NCBI GenBank assembly: GCA_000799755.1
Contig: JUHI01000009.1
Span: forward strand, 186,001 to 250,000
Direction: 5' to 3'
From: Martinezella tropici
GTDB lineage: Bacteria; Pseudomonadota; Alphaproteobacteria; Rhizobiales; Rhizobiaceae
DNA length: 64,000 nt
The translations under genes and the position numbers were made by a program. This document shows positions 17,502 through 26,009 of the stretch, one piece after another (position 1 is the first letter of the stretch; the number at the start of each line of letters is the position of its first letter). Below the pieces are notes generated by a model, which was not told the origin of the DNA, ran no database searches, and worked only from the letters and a program-made list of their open reading frames with translations.

Positions 17502-18774
17502 CCATGCCGGGCTCCAGCGCCGGCGTATCGCCGGGATGGGTGAAGAGCTTGCCGCGCTCCGCCCAAAGCGTTGCCAGGATCGACAGCACGCCGAATATAG
17601 TGAAGCCAGCCATCAACGGCTGCGCCGTGCCATCGAACATCTGGCCGACGACACCGCCGATGAGGACGCCGACCGTGGTGGAGATCGAGCTGGTGATGGC
17701 GGCGGCTGTCCCCGCCAGGTGCCCCATCGGCTCCAGGCTGATCGCCATGCAATTGGTGGTGATGACGGCGAACATCATCAGCATGACCGAGATCAGCACG
17801 TAGATGAAGGTGAAGCTCGGCTGGCCGAACATGCCGACGACATAACCGATAGCGCCGAGAACGGTGAAGACGATCATGGCGGCGTGCGAAATGCGGCGCA
17901 TGCCGAAGCTGCGGACGAAATAGCCATTCGCAAATTGCGCAACGGCCGTGCCGGCCGCGGTTGCCGCAAAGGCGATAGGGAATGTGTCCCCGAGGCCATA
18001 GACTTCGCCGAAGACCTGCTGCACGGAGACGATGTAGGCGCAGATGACGCCGGTGTAGAGCGTCAGGCCGATCATGTAACCGCAGGTGATGCGGTTGGTC
18101 AGCACGGTCTTGAAGCCGGACAGCACGGAAGCGACCGAAAGCGGCAGGCGTTCTTCGACGGGCAGCGTCTCCTTCATGCGGAAGAAGGCGATGAGGAAGA
18201 GGCCGGCGCTGGCGATGCCGAGCAGGATGAAGATCCATTGCCAGTTCGAATAGGCAACGATCATCTGGCCGACGAAGGGGGCGACCATCGGCATGATCAT
18301 GAAGACGATCATGACATAGGACATGACGCGGGCCATTTCGCGGCCGCCGAAGCAATCGCGCACGATGGCAAGTGTGGTGATACGCACGGCCGCGGCGCCG
18401 ACGCCCTGCGCAAAGCGCATGGCGAGCAAGGCAAACAGGCTGCCGCTCCAGGCCGCCGCAAACAGTGTCACGGTATAGAAGGCCAAGCCGCCGAGCAGGA
18501 TGTATCGCCGGCCATAAGTATCCGACAGGCTGCCGAAGAACAGCTGGCAGATGCCGAAGCCGAGGAAATAGACGCCGATGACCAGCTGCGTGTCATTCGG
18601 ATTGGCGACGTGCAGCGACTGGCCGATATTCGGCAGCGCCGGCAGCATGCTGTCGATGCCCATCGAGATGCTGGCCGTCATCAGGGCGATCGTGAGGATG
18701 AATTCCACGATGCCGAGGCCGATGCGGCTGGAGCCGGACTGCGCCGGCTGTTGTGATTGGGGCGGGGTTGTCAT
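17491..18774 (-). CDS. MFS drug exporter, Bcr/CflA family (copy 1)
   Basis: The 427-residue inner-membrane protein has 12 predicted helices and MFS motif A between helices 2 and 3 (GSLSDTYGRRYILLGG). The drug:H+ antiporter-1 features match Bcr/CflA: ALPNIGQSL after helix 1, and FAQGVGAAAVRITTLAIVRD in helix 4 to loop. The ATG at 18774 follows a poly-Gln/Pro leader typical of cytosolic N-termini; the frame continues 18 codons upstream. It is 13 nt downstream of a paralogue and they should be cotranscribed. The substrate is unknown; bicyclomycin, sulfonamide or chloramphenicol are known for relatives. Confidence 0.88.
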   Translation of the reverse strand: MTTPPQSQQPAQSGSSRIGLGIVEFILTIALMTASISMGIDSMLPALPNIGQSLHVANPNDTQLVIGVYFLGFGICQLFFGSLSDTYGRRYILLGGLAFYTVTLFAAAWSGSLFALLAMRFAQGVGAAAVRITTLAIVRDCFGGREMARVMSYVMIVFMIMPMVAPFVGQMIVAYSNWQWIFILLGIASAGLFLIAFFRMKETLPVEERLPLSVASVLSGFKTVLTNRITCGYMIGLTLYTGVICAYIVSVQQVFGEVYGLGDTFPIAFAATAAGTAVAQFANGYFVRSFGMRRISHAAMIVFTVLGAIGYVVGMFGQPSFTFIYVLISVMLMMFAVITTNCMAISLEPMGHLAGTAAAITSSISTTVGVLIGGVVGQMFDGTAQPLMAGFTIFGVLSILATLWAERGKLFTHPGDTPALEPGMGHV

Positions 18775-18787
18775 GCGAATATGCCTG

Positions 18788-20062
18788 TCAATGTAAAGCG
18801 AGGGATTGGTCAGCTGGCGGCGGCGCATTGTGCGGGCGGAACAGCTTTCCCTTTTCGGCGATCAGCACGAAGACGACGCCAATGAGGGACACGGTGAAGT
18901 AGCCGATGACCATCGGCGTTGCCGTGCCATTGTAAAACTGCCCGATGCAGGCGCCAATCGATGCGCCGCCGACCGTGCTCATGAAGCCGAGTACGGAGGA
19001 TGCTGTGCCGGCGACATGGCCCAGAGGCTCCATCGCGAGAGAGTTGAAATTGGAACCGATCCAGCCGAACTGGAACATGGCCAGTGCGAAAAAGACCATG
19101 AACAGCGGGAACGGCATCGGTGCAGGCCCGTAGAGCTGCACCAGCAGCCAACAGAAGGTGATGGCGACAAAGCCAAGCAGCGCCGTATGCGACAGCCGGC
19201 GCATGCCGAACCGACCGACGAACTGCGAGTTGACGAAGGATGACAGGGCCATGAATGCCGCGACGCCGCCGAACGCCAGCGGCGTATAGACGCCGAGGCC
19301 GTAGATGTTGTTGTAGATCTGCTGGGCTGAATTGATGAAGCCGAACAACGCGCCGAACAGGAACGTGCTCGCCAGGGTATAACAGAGCGCCACCCGGTCC
19401 GTCAGAACGATCTTGAAGCCTGAGGCGACCGATCTGACGGTGAGGGGCCGGATATTTTCGGGCTTCAGCGTCTCGGGAAGCCGGAAATACATCCAGGCAC
19501 CGACGAGCGTCGCCATGGTGCCGATGAAGACGAAGATCATGTGCCAGGTGCTGACGAGCATGATGACCTGGCCGCTTCCGGGCGCGATGACCGGAACGAT
19601 CATGAAGACCATCATGATCAGCGACATCACTTCGGCCATCAGACGGCCGCCGAAGACGTCGCGGACGATGGAGACCGTGATGACCCGGGTCGCTGCCGAG
19701 CCGAGGCCCTGGATGAAGCGGAGCGCCAGCAGTCCGGCGAAGGAGGGAATGAGGGCAATGCCGAATGCCGAAATCACGTAGATGATGATGCCGACGAGGA
19801 GCGGCTTGCGGCGGCCGAAGCGATCCGACAGGGGGCCGTAGATGAGCTGTGCCGAGCCGAATCCGATCAGATAGGCCGTCACCACATATTGCCGGTGATT
19901 CTCGTTCATCACACCGAGGCTGGAGCCGATCTGCTGCAGCGCGGGAAGCATGATGTCGATTGCGAGCGAATTAATCGCCATGAGGAAGGCCGCGAGTGCG
20001 ATGAACTCACGTTTGCCCATGGGTAGCTGCCCATGGGACATGGCCTGGGATGAAGTCGTCAC
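18788..20062 (-). CDS. MFS drug exporter, Bcr/CflA family (copy 2)
   Basis: The 424-residue, 12-helix transporter is a paralogue of the next gene downstream. It has motif A GPLSDRFGRRKPLLVG, the helix 1 block SLAIDIMLPALQQIG, and the helix 4 block FIQGLGSAATRVITVSIVRD. The start appears to be GTG at 20062 with GGGAATAAAACC upstream; the internal Met at residue 8 or 15 is an alternative. It is the first gene of the two-exporter unit; no regulator is adjacent, and grxD ends 98 nt upstream of it on the same strand. Confidence 0.88.
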   Translation of the reverse strand: MTTSSQAMSHGQLPMGKREFIALAAFLMAINSLAIDIMLPALQQIGSSLGVMNENHRQYVVTAYLIGFGSAQLIYGPLSDRFGRRKPLLVGIIIYVISAFGIALIPSFAGLLALRFIQGLGSAATRVITVSIVRDVFGGRLMAEVMSLIMMVFMIVPVIAPGSGQVIMLVSTWHMIFVFIGTMATLVGAWMYFRLPETLKPENIRPLTVRSVASGFKIVLTDRVALCYTLASTFLFGALFGFINSAQQIYNNIYGLGVYTPLAFGGVAAFMALSSFVNSQFVGRFGMRRLSHTALLGFVAITFCWLLVQLYGPAPMPFPLFMVFFALAMFQFGWIGSNFNSLAMEPLGHVAGTASSVLGFMSTVGGASIGACIGQFYNGTATPMVIGYFTVSLIGVVFVLIAEKGKLFRPHNAPPPADQSLALH

Positions 20063-20160
20063 GGTTTTATTCCCATAAACATGTCAAGGGCGCCGCCCGC
20101 CGGCAGCGCCTTATCGATCAAATTGAACTATGGAAACCGGACGGGGAGCCCGGTGCCCGG

Positions 20161-20496
20161 TCAGGCGGCGCCGCGAACGCTGATGCCGTGTTCCTGAAGG
20201 TGTTGCTGCAACTCGCCGGCCTGAAACATTTCACGAACGATGTCGCAGCCGCCGATGAATTCGCCCTTTACGTAAAGCTGCGGAATGGTCGGCCAGTTGG
20301 AATAGTCCTTTATGCCCTGACGGATTTCAGCGTCGGCTAGGACATTGATGCCCTTATAGTCTACGCCGATATAGTCGAGAATCTGGACCACCTGGCCGGA
20401 GAAACCACACTGCGGGAACTGGGGCGTGCCTTTCATGAAGAGAACGACGTCGTTGTTCTTCACTTCATTGGCGATGAATTCCTGAATGCCGCTCAT
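20161..20496 (-). CDS. grxD: Monothiol glutaredoxin (Grx4/GrxD type)
   Basis: The 111-residue protein has the CGFS active site (Cys30) in TPQFPQCGFSGQVVQIL and the glutathione-binding NWPTIPQLYVKGEFIGGCDI. CGFS glutaredoxins bind a bridging [2Fe-2S] cluster with glutathione, hand it to client proteins, and act together with BolA proteins. Here bolA lies 2.1 kb upstream on the same strand, but two plus-strand genes separate them. The ATG at 20496 has GAAAGGAACTGG upstream. It probably has its own promoter in the AT-rich gap to its right. Confidence 0.94.
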   Translation of the reverse strand: MSGIQEFIANEVKNNDVVLFMKGTPQFPQCGFSGQVVQILDYIGVDYKGINVLADAEIRQGIKDYSNWPTIPQLYVKGEFIGGCDIVREMFQAGELQQHLQEHGISVRGAA

Positions 20497-20878
20497 TGTC
20501 CAGTTCCTTTCACACGCGGGGTCAAGGTCCGCAGCGTTACATGTGTCCCTTAAATAGCAAGCAGCTGGCAAGATTTCCAGCCGCAAAACATACGCGCCGT
20601 CTTTTTCATCGCATGAATGGATTTCCGGCATCAGCGGCGACGGAAGATGATGAAATCACCTTATTGGACATGATTTCTGAACAGTGCGTTTTGAAAACGC
20701 CTCTTCAACTCCATGCTTGAACAACACACATATTTAAAAAGCAAGGGATGATTAATATTAGGCTGCTATTGAATTTACAAGCGGTCGGTATGTTTGTTAG
20801 AGTTCGTCGATTGATGCGATTTGGCGCGTATCGGTCCCTTGTCGGCATTGCATTCGTATTTTTGAGGGAGCGGACACC
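20497..20878. other. 382-bp intergenic gap, AT-rich at its right end
   Basis: This divergent gap between grxD and a small membrane-protein gene holds no convincing gene. Its right half (about 20690-20830) is clearly richer in A and T than the rest of the window (runs such as ATATTTAAAAAGC and GATTAATATTAGG). It should carry promoters for both directions, but I could not assign a single convincing -35/-10 pair. Confidence 0.5.
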
Positions 20879-21181
20879 ATGAGCCACCATCACTATTCTG
20901 ACGGGCAGGTTGGTGAAGAGCGGGAATTTTACAGCTCGGAGGATACGAGCGAAGGCGAACGGGAATATTACGAGCATGTTCGCACGCCGAGAGCCTCCGT
21001 CCTGAACAGCACCGTAACCGTAAGTGCTATCGTGCTTGTTCTGAGCATCGCCTTCGGTTATCGCGTTTCGACTGCGCCGGCGCCGCAACCGGCGATGCCG
21101 CCGATCGTGGAGAAAATCATGACGGCGCCACCGGCCGACCCTTGTGCCGACATCTCTCCATATCCCGGCCGGGAGTGCTGA
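20879..21181 (+). CDS. Small single-pass membrane protein, unknown
   Basis: The 100-residue product has an acidic, Glu/Tyr/His-rich N-terminal half (about residues 1-40, including EEREFYSSEDTSEGEREYYE), one hydrophobic helix (about 44-61, VTVSAIVLVLSIAFGY), and a short Pro/Ala-rich C-terminal part with two cysteines (PCADISPYPGREC). No family recognised. The strong GAGGGAGCGG site before the ATG and the signal-anchor layout make it a believable gene. It precedes a membrane-anchored hydrolase-like gene on the same strand, 224 nt away. Confidence 0.65.
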   Translation: MSHHHYSDGQVGEEREFYSSEDTSEGEREYYEHVRTPRASVLNSTVTVSAIVLVLSIAFGYRVSTAPAPQPAMPPIVEKIMTAPPADPCADISPYPGREC

Positions 21182-21405
21182 TGAGGCGTGATCCCGGACT
21201 TTCGCATCCATCGATACTGCTGCCGTAGCGGCCGGGAAGGTTGGCATGTTGCCGCCCATGGACCGTGCGGTTGTGAGTGTTTGATCCTATCTTTTTGTTT
21301 TTTGGATGATTTATGGTGGGTTGCCATGAAAAAGCCGGCAGGGCGTGGTCATGGCCATTTCCAGTTGTTATTCGTGCTACTGGCGCCCCGGGGACAGACT
21401 ACAAT

Positions 21406-22605
21406 ATGAATCCTATCAAGAAGAGGGTGGTTCTCCACTTCCCTGGCTTCGAGCCGTTGAACGCTGCCGCCCATCGCGCCCGTTACGAGCGTTCGGCGAG
21501 GCAGAGTGCTGACGTCTGGGGTTTTTCCACTTCGGTGGGGGAGCTGAAGAATTTCGGTCGGGCGCCCTATTTCGACGTCGACGCAACCGCTGCCGATTGG
21601 AGCACGCAAAGTCGCATTCATGTCGTCGATCATAACGACCTCGTGGCCACGCTGAACGGCAGACCGTTCTTCACCCGGCTGATGCAGGGTTATCTTGCTG
21701 CCTCCAAGGTCGCCATGTCGGGTGGCATGGTCGGTTATTTCCGTCATGCGTGGCGTTTCGGCCTGTTCTTCATCTTTCCGTTTCTGTTGATGCTAGCGGG
21801 ATTGCTGATCAGCCTGCTGATCGCGTTTACGCCGTTCTTGTTCGGGCTGCCGGCCTGGAGCCATATCGGCAGCATCGCGCTGGCGGTCGCCTTCTTCATT
21901 TACGTCTTCCTGCCGCAGGCCGAGAAGCTGCATACGCTGCATCTCTTTTCCGACTGGGAGATGGCTGTGGCTATGGCCGGGCTGAACGAACTTGGCGCTG
22001 AACAATGGCTTGAGGCGAGCGCGATCAGCGTGCGTCAGGCTCTGGATGAACCCGGCGTCGATGAATTCGTCATTTCCTCGCATAGCATGGGCTCGTCCGT
22101 GGCAGCTCATGTGGTCGGGCTGTTGCTGGAGCGCGAGCCGGACCTGTTTCAGGGCAAGCGCGTGGTGTTCACCACGCTAGGCAGTGCCATCCTGCAATGC
22201 GCGCTTATGCGCCCGGCATCCGTGCTGCGTTCGCGCGTGGGGCTGATTGCGCGCTGCAAGGAAATCTTCTGGCTCGACGTTCACTGTCTGACCGACGCGA
22301 TCCATTTCTATAAGGCCAAGACGGCGGCCGTTTGCGGCCATCCGGACGCCCCGCAAGCCTCGATTCTGCTCATCCGCTTCAAGCAGATGCTGACCGCGAA
22401 GCATTATGCCAAGATCAAGCGCGATTTCCTGCGGGTTCACCGGCAATATGTGCTCGGTCCCGATGTGAAGGCCTTCTTCGATTTCACGCTGATGACGGCC
22501 GGCCCGCTACCGGCCTCGGATTTCGCGGAGTTCTCATTCAAGAAGCTGCCGGAACTGACGTTCAGTTCCGGCGAGGAAGCGCAGGCGCTCTCAGTCGGGC
22601 GCTGA
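21406..22605 (+). CDS. Membrane protein with alpha/beta-hydrolase-like signature
   Basis: The 399-residue protein has an N-terminal cytosolic segment (KKRVVLHFPGFEPLNA), then two adjacent hydrophobic helices at about residues 120-175 (LFFIFPFLLMLAGLLISLL, and GSIALAVAFFIYVFLP). The C-terminal half contains EFVISSHSMGSSVAAHVVG, which resembles a lipase/esterase nucleophile elbow with Ser in place of the first Gly. The substrate is unknown and catalysis is unproven. Its end overlaps the convergent bolA gene by 15 nt. It sits inserted between bolA and grxD. Confidence 0.75.
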   Translation: MNPIKKRVVLHFPGFEPLNAAAHRARYERSARQSADVWGFSTSVGELKNFGRAPYFDVDATAADWSTQSRIHVVDHNDLVATLNGRPFFTRLMQGYLAASKVAMSGGMVGYFRHAWRFGLFFIFPFLLMLAGLLISLLIAFTPFLFGLPAWSHIGSIALAVAFFIYVFLPQAEKLHTLHLFSDWEMAVAMAGLNELGAEQWLEASAISVRQALDEPGVDEFVISSHSMGSSVAAHVVGLLLEREPDLFQGKRVVFTTLGSAILQCALMRPASVLRSRVGLIARCKEIFWLDVHCLTDAIHFYKAKTAAVCGHPDAPQASILLIRFKQMLTAKHYAKIKRDFLRVHRQYVLGPDVKAFFDFTLMTAGPLPASDFAEFSFKKLPELTFSSGEEAQALSVGR

Positions 22606-22824
22606 AGTCTGCAGCGCAAGGGCGTGCAAAACGCCGCCCATATTGCCCTTCAGGGCATCATAAACCATCTGGTGCTGCTGCACGCGGCTCTTGCCGCGGA
22701 AAGCTTCCGCGACAACTTCTGCTGCGTAATGATCGCCATCCCCGGCCAGGTCGCGAATCGTCACCTTGGCGCCGGGAATGCCGGCCTTGATCATGTCTTC
22801 GATATCGCCGGGGTTCATGGGCAT
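22591..22824 (-). CDS. bolA: BolA-family protein
   Basis: The 77-residue protein has the small alpha/beta class II KH-like fold of BolA. Family elements are MIKAGIPGAKVTIRDLAGD, the FRGKSRVQQHQMVYDAL stretch with a conserved His, and the C-terminal LHALALQT. BolA proteins pair with monothiol glutaredoxins to form [2Fe-2S] heterocomplexes used in iron sensing and cluster transfer. It starts 14 nt after the purL stop, so purL and bolA are cotranscribed. ATG 22824 has GAGG 8 nt upstream. Confidence 0.92.
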   Translation of the reverse strand: MPMNPGDIEDMIKAGIPGAKVTIRDLAGDGDHYAAEVVAEAFRGKSRVQQHQMVYDALKGNMGGVLHALALQTSAPD

Positions 22825-22838
22825 GAGTGGTACCTCGA

Positions 22839-25070
22839 TTATTCAGCGGCAGCGAGCGCGCTGCCGTCCATGAAGGCAGGAAACCACGATTCATGCGCCT
22901 CGCGCAACTGTTCAACCGGAAGCGTTAACAGGCCATCGATGGCAAGCGCGTCGCCGCCGACTGTTCCGAGGCGGCGGAATGGCACGCCGGCGCTTTCGGC
23001 GTTGATGCAGACGAAATCCGCGACATCGGCTGGAACAGCAATGACGTAACGTGCCTGATCCTCACCGAAAAGCGCCGCGTGCGGCAGGGTGCGGCCCTCG
23101 CTGAGGTCGATGCGCAGGCCCTTGCGGGACGCCATCGCCATTTCGGCAAGTGCCAGCGCAAGGCCGCCGGACGAGATGTCGTGGCAGGCCGTCACCTGGC
23201 CGTTCCGGATGGCGGAGCGGACGAAATCGCCGTTTCGGCGTTCGGCAAAGAGGTCAACTTCCGGAGCCGGACCATCGGTCGAGCCAAGGATGTCGCGCAG
23301 ATAGATCGACGAGCCGAGATGGCTGCCGTCGAGGCCGATCATGATGACGTGATCGCCTTCCGATGCCGATCCGATGCGGGCCATCGCCTTCCAATCCGGT
23401 AGCAGGCCGACGCCGGCGATGGTGGGGGTCGGCAGGATCGCGACGCCATTGGTCTCATTGTAGAGCGAGACATTGCCCGAGACGATCGGGAAATCGAGAG
23501 CACGGCAGGCTTCGCCGATACCTTTGATGGCGCCGACGAACTGGCCCATGATCTCAGGCTTTTCCGGATTGCCGAAGTTCAGGTTGTCGGTGGCGGCGAG
23601 AGGCTCGGCGCCGGTTGCCGTGATGTTGCGCCAGCATTCCGCCACCGCCTGCTTGCCGCCTTCGAACGGATCGGCTTCGACGTAGCGCGGGGTGACGTCG
23701 GAGGAGAAGGCGAGCGCCTTGGTCGGATGCCCCTCGACGCGGACGACGCCGGCGTCGCCGCCGGGAAGCTGCAGCGAATTGCCCTGGATCAGCGTATCGT
23801 ACTGTTCGTAGACCCAGCGGCGGCTGGACTGGTTGGCGGAGCCGACCAGCTTCAGCAGCGCCTGACCGTAGTTTTCCGGAGCGGCCACGAGATCGGCGGG
23901 CAGGGCGGCGCGCTTGTCGGCTTCGCGCCACGGGCGGTCATATTCCGGCGCCTGGTCGCCGAGATCCTTGATCGGCAGGTTGGCGACTTCCTCGCCCTGA
24001 TGGATGACACGGAAGCGCAGGTCGTCGGTCGTCTTGCCGACGATGGCGAAATCCAGGCCCCACTTGACGAAGATCGCCTTGGCGACCGCTTCCTTTTCCG
24101 GCTGCAGCACCATGAGCATGCGCTCCTGGCTTTCCGACAGCATCATTTCGTAGGCGGTCATGTGCTCTTCGCGCACCGGCACCTTGTCGAGTTCGAGCTC
24201 GATGCCGAGGTCGCCCTTGGCGCCCATTTCGACGGCAGAGCAGGTGAGGCCGGCCGCACCCATGTCCTGAATGGCGATGACGGCGCCGGTCTGCATCAGT
24301 TCAAGGCAGGCTTCGAGCAGGCATTTTTCGGTGAAGGGGTCGCCGACCTGAACGGTCGGGCGCTTCTCCTCGATCGATTCGTCGAATTCGGCCGACGCCA
24401 TGGTCGCGCCGCCGACGCCGTCACGACCGGTCTTGGCGCCGAGATAGACGACGGGAAGGCCGACGCCCTTGGCTTCCGACAGGAAGATCGCGTTGGACTT
24501 GGCAAGGCCGGCCGCAAAGGCGTTGACCAGGATATTGCCGTTGTAGCGCGCGTCGAACTCGACTTCGCCGCCGACCGTGGGAACACCGAAGGAGTTGCCG
24601 TAGCCGCCGACGCCGGCGACGACGCCCGAGACGAGGTGGCGGGTCTTCGGATGATCGGGCTCGCCAAAGCGCAGGGCGTTCATGGCGGCGACCGGGCGGG
24701 CGCCCATGGTGAAGACGTCGCGCAGAATGCCGCCGACGCCCGTCGCAGCGCCCTGATAGGGTTCGATGTAGGAGGGGTGGTTGTGGCTTTCCATCTTGAA
24801 GACGACGCAGTCGCCGTCATCGATATCAACGACGCCGGCATTTTCGCCTGGACCCTGGATAACGCGCGGACCTTTTGTCGGCAGCGTGCGGAGCCACTTC
24901 TTGGAGGATTTGTACGAGCAGTGTTCGTTCCACATGGCCGAGAAGATCCCGAGCTCGGTAAAGGAAGGCTCGCGGCCGATCAGATCCAGAATGCGCTGAT
25001 ATTCATCCGGCTTGAGGCCGTGGGAGGCAATCAGTTCGGGGGTGATCTGGATCGAATTGGAGATGGTCAT
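22839..25070 (-). CDS. purL: Phosphoribosylformylglycinamidine synthase subunit PurL
   Basis: The 743-residue protein is the small-type PurL catalytic subunit, which converts FGAR to FGAM with ATP and ammonia and requires PurQ (glutaminase) and PurS. Visible features are the N-terminal HCSYKSSKKWLRTLPT, the ATP/PurS contact region MESHNHPSYIEPYQGAATGVGG, and the second AIRS-like half with PIVSGNVSLYNET. The length (about 740 rather than 1300 residues) and the presence of purS and purQ further upstream fit the three-subunit system. It is separated from purQ by five genes. Confidence 0.96.
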   Translation of the reverse strand: MTISNSIQITPELIASHGLKPDEYQRILDLIGREPSFTELGIFSAMWNEHCSYKSSKKWLRTLPTKGPRVIQGPGENAGVVDIDDGDCVVFKMESHNHPSYIEPYQGAATGVGGILRDVFTMGARPVAAMNALRFGEPDHPKTRHLVSGVVAGVGGYGNSFGVPTVGGEVEFDARYNGNILVNAFAAGLAKSNAIFLSEAKGVGLPVVYLGAKTGRDGVGGATMASAEFDESIEEKRPTVQVGDPFTEKCLLEACLELMQTGAVIAIQDMGAAGLTCSAVEMGAKGDLGIELELDKVPVREEHMTAYEMMLSESQERMLMVLQPEKEAVAKAIFVKWGLDFAIVGKTTDDLRFRVIHQGEEVANLPIKDLGDQAPEYDRPWREADKRAALPADLVAAPENYGQALLKLVGSANQSSRRWVYEQYDTLIQGNSLQLPGGDAGVVRVEGHPTKALAFSSDVTPRYVEADPFEGGKQAVAECWRNITATGAEPLAATDNLNFGNPEKPEIMGQFVGAIKGIGEACRALDFPIVSGNVSLYNETNGVAILPTPTIAGVGLLPDWKAMARIGSASEGDHVIMIGLDGSHLGSSIYLRDILGSTDGPAPEVDLFAERRNGDFVRSAIRNGQVTACHDISSGGLALALAEMAMASRKGLRIDLSEGRTLPHAALFGEDQARYVIAVPADVADFVCINAESAGVPFRRLGTVGGDALAIDGLLTLPVEQLREAHESWFPAFMDGSALAAAE

Positions 25071-25241
25071 GGGCGCTCGAGGGTCCTTGCCTGTAAAGGG
25101 TTTGAAAGCCGGTCAGGGGATCGGGGTCTCTTTAGCGCAAGTCGCCCTGTCGTGCGACAGGAAAATCACCGGCGTTCACAACACGCCGGCATCGGTGATA
25201 AACGGATCGTACGAGCAGCCACTGAGGCCGCTTCGCGATTG

Positions 25242-25886
25242 TCAGAACTTGTAGCCGACCATGACGCCTGCGCGCGTCATCCCGCCGTTGGGGCCGTCGC
25301 AAAGATCGGCGTGCGACGAATGCGCGATCTGCGCCATCACGTTCCAGTGGCTGTCGAAATTGTATCCGAGGCCGGCATATTCGTGGAAGAGCAGCCGACA
25401 GCCGAGCATCGGGCCGTGTTCCCTCCAGTCGTCGAGGTTGCCGGTGTGCACCGTGCCGCCGAAGCCGATTTCCGTGAAGATACCGTTGCTATGGGTGAGC
25501 GTCCAGGAGAGGCCGCCATAAACCTGTGTTGCAGATCCTTCCGTGCCGATCGATGTGCCCAGGTGAATGCGCGGATGGGTCAGCTGATCCTTCCAGCCGG
25601 CAGTCGGATTGTATCCGAACGGATTGAATAGCACCTGAACATCCGGAAACACGCCGCTCTCGTGCTCGTTGCCGTTCTGGATAGAGCCGCTTGCCCCGAA
25701 GCGCAATTCGTCGAAGATCTTGACCGGCGCGCTGGCGGCAACGGTAGCCGGGGCAGGTGCAACGGCCTCCGGGCTGGTTGTGATGGCGTCGGCGGCGGTT
25801 GCGACCGACTGACCTGCGATGAATATGGAACTGGCTGCCAGAAAACTCGTAACTAAACGCTTGCTTACAAAGCCTGCAATAGCCAT
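25242..25886 (-). CDS. pagL: Lipid A 3-O-deacylase, PagL-like
   Basis: The 214-residue outer-membrane beta-barrel protein has a signal peptide (cut near residues 31-33, SVATAADA) and a linker rich in Ala/Pro. The barrel ends in the terminal aromatic YKF typical of outer-membrane proteins. The catalytic His189-x-Ser191 lies in MAQIAHSSHADLCDGPNGG, close to the family HxSN pattern. PagL removes the 3-O acyl chain of lipid A. The ATG at 25886 follows a strong AGGGGGAG. I use pagL with caution because the Asn after the Ser is His here. Confidence 0.82.
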   Translation of the reverse strand: MAIAGFVSKRLVTSFLAASSIFIAGQSVATAADAITTSPEAVAPAPATVAASAPVKIFDELRFGASGSIQNGNEHESGVFPDVQVLFNPFGYNPTAGWKDQLTHPRIHLGTSIGTEGSATQVYGGLSWTLTHSNGIFTEIGFGGTVHTGNLDDWREHGPMLGCRLLFHEYAGLGYNFDSHWNVMAQIAHSSHADLCDGPNGGMTRAGVMVGYKF

Positions 25887-26009
25887 GCACTCCCCCTGGT
25901 GTGGCGGGCGAATCCTCATTTTTGATTGATAGAATGGTAGGGTGCTAAGAGTCGAGATGGCGGAATTGCATTTGCCTGAGATGTCTGTCGATAAATTAGT
26001 AAGGCTTGC

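Noticed and set aside
17497..18756. Plus-strand open frame (419 codons) opposite an exporter gene
   Set aside because: Antisense to a clear 12-helix transporter; the product is extremely His/Asp/Glu/Ala-rich, as expected for a reversed membrane-protein frame.
20879..22605. Toxin-antitoxin pair
   Set aside because: Neither protein resembles a known toxin or antitoxin; the genes are 224 nt apart, and both are membrane proteins.
23727..25631. Plus-strand open frame (634 codons) opposite purL and the pagL-like gene
   Set aside because: It spans two real minus-strand genes and the gap between them, with no domain or start signal.
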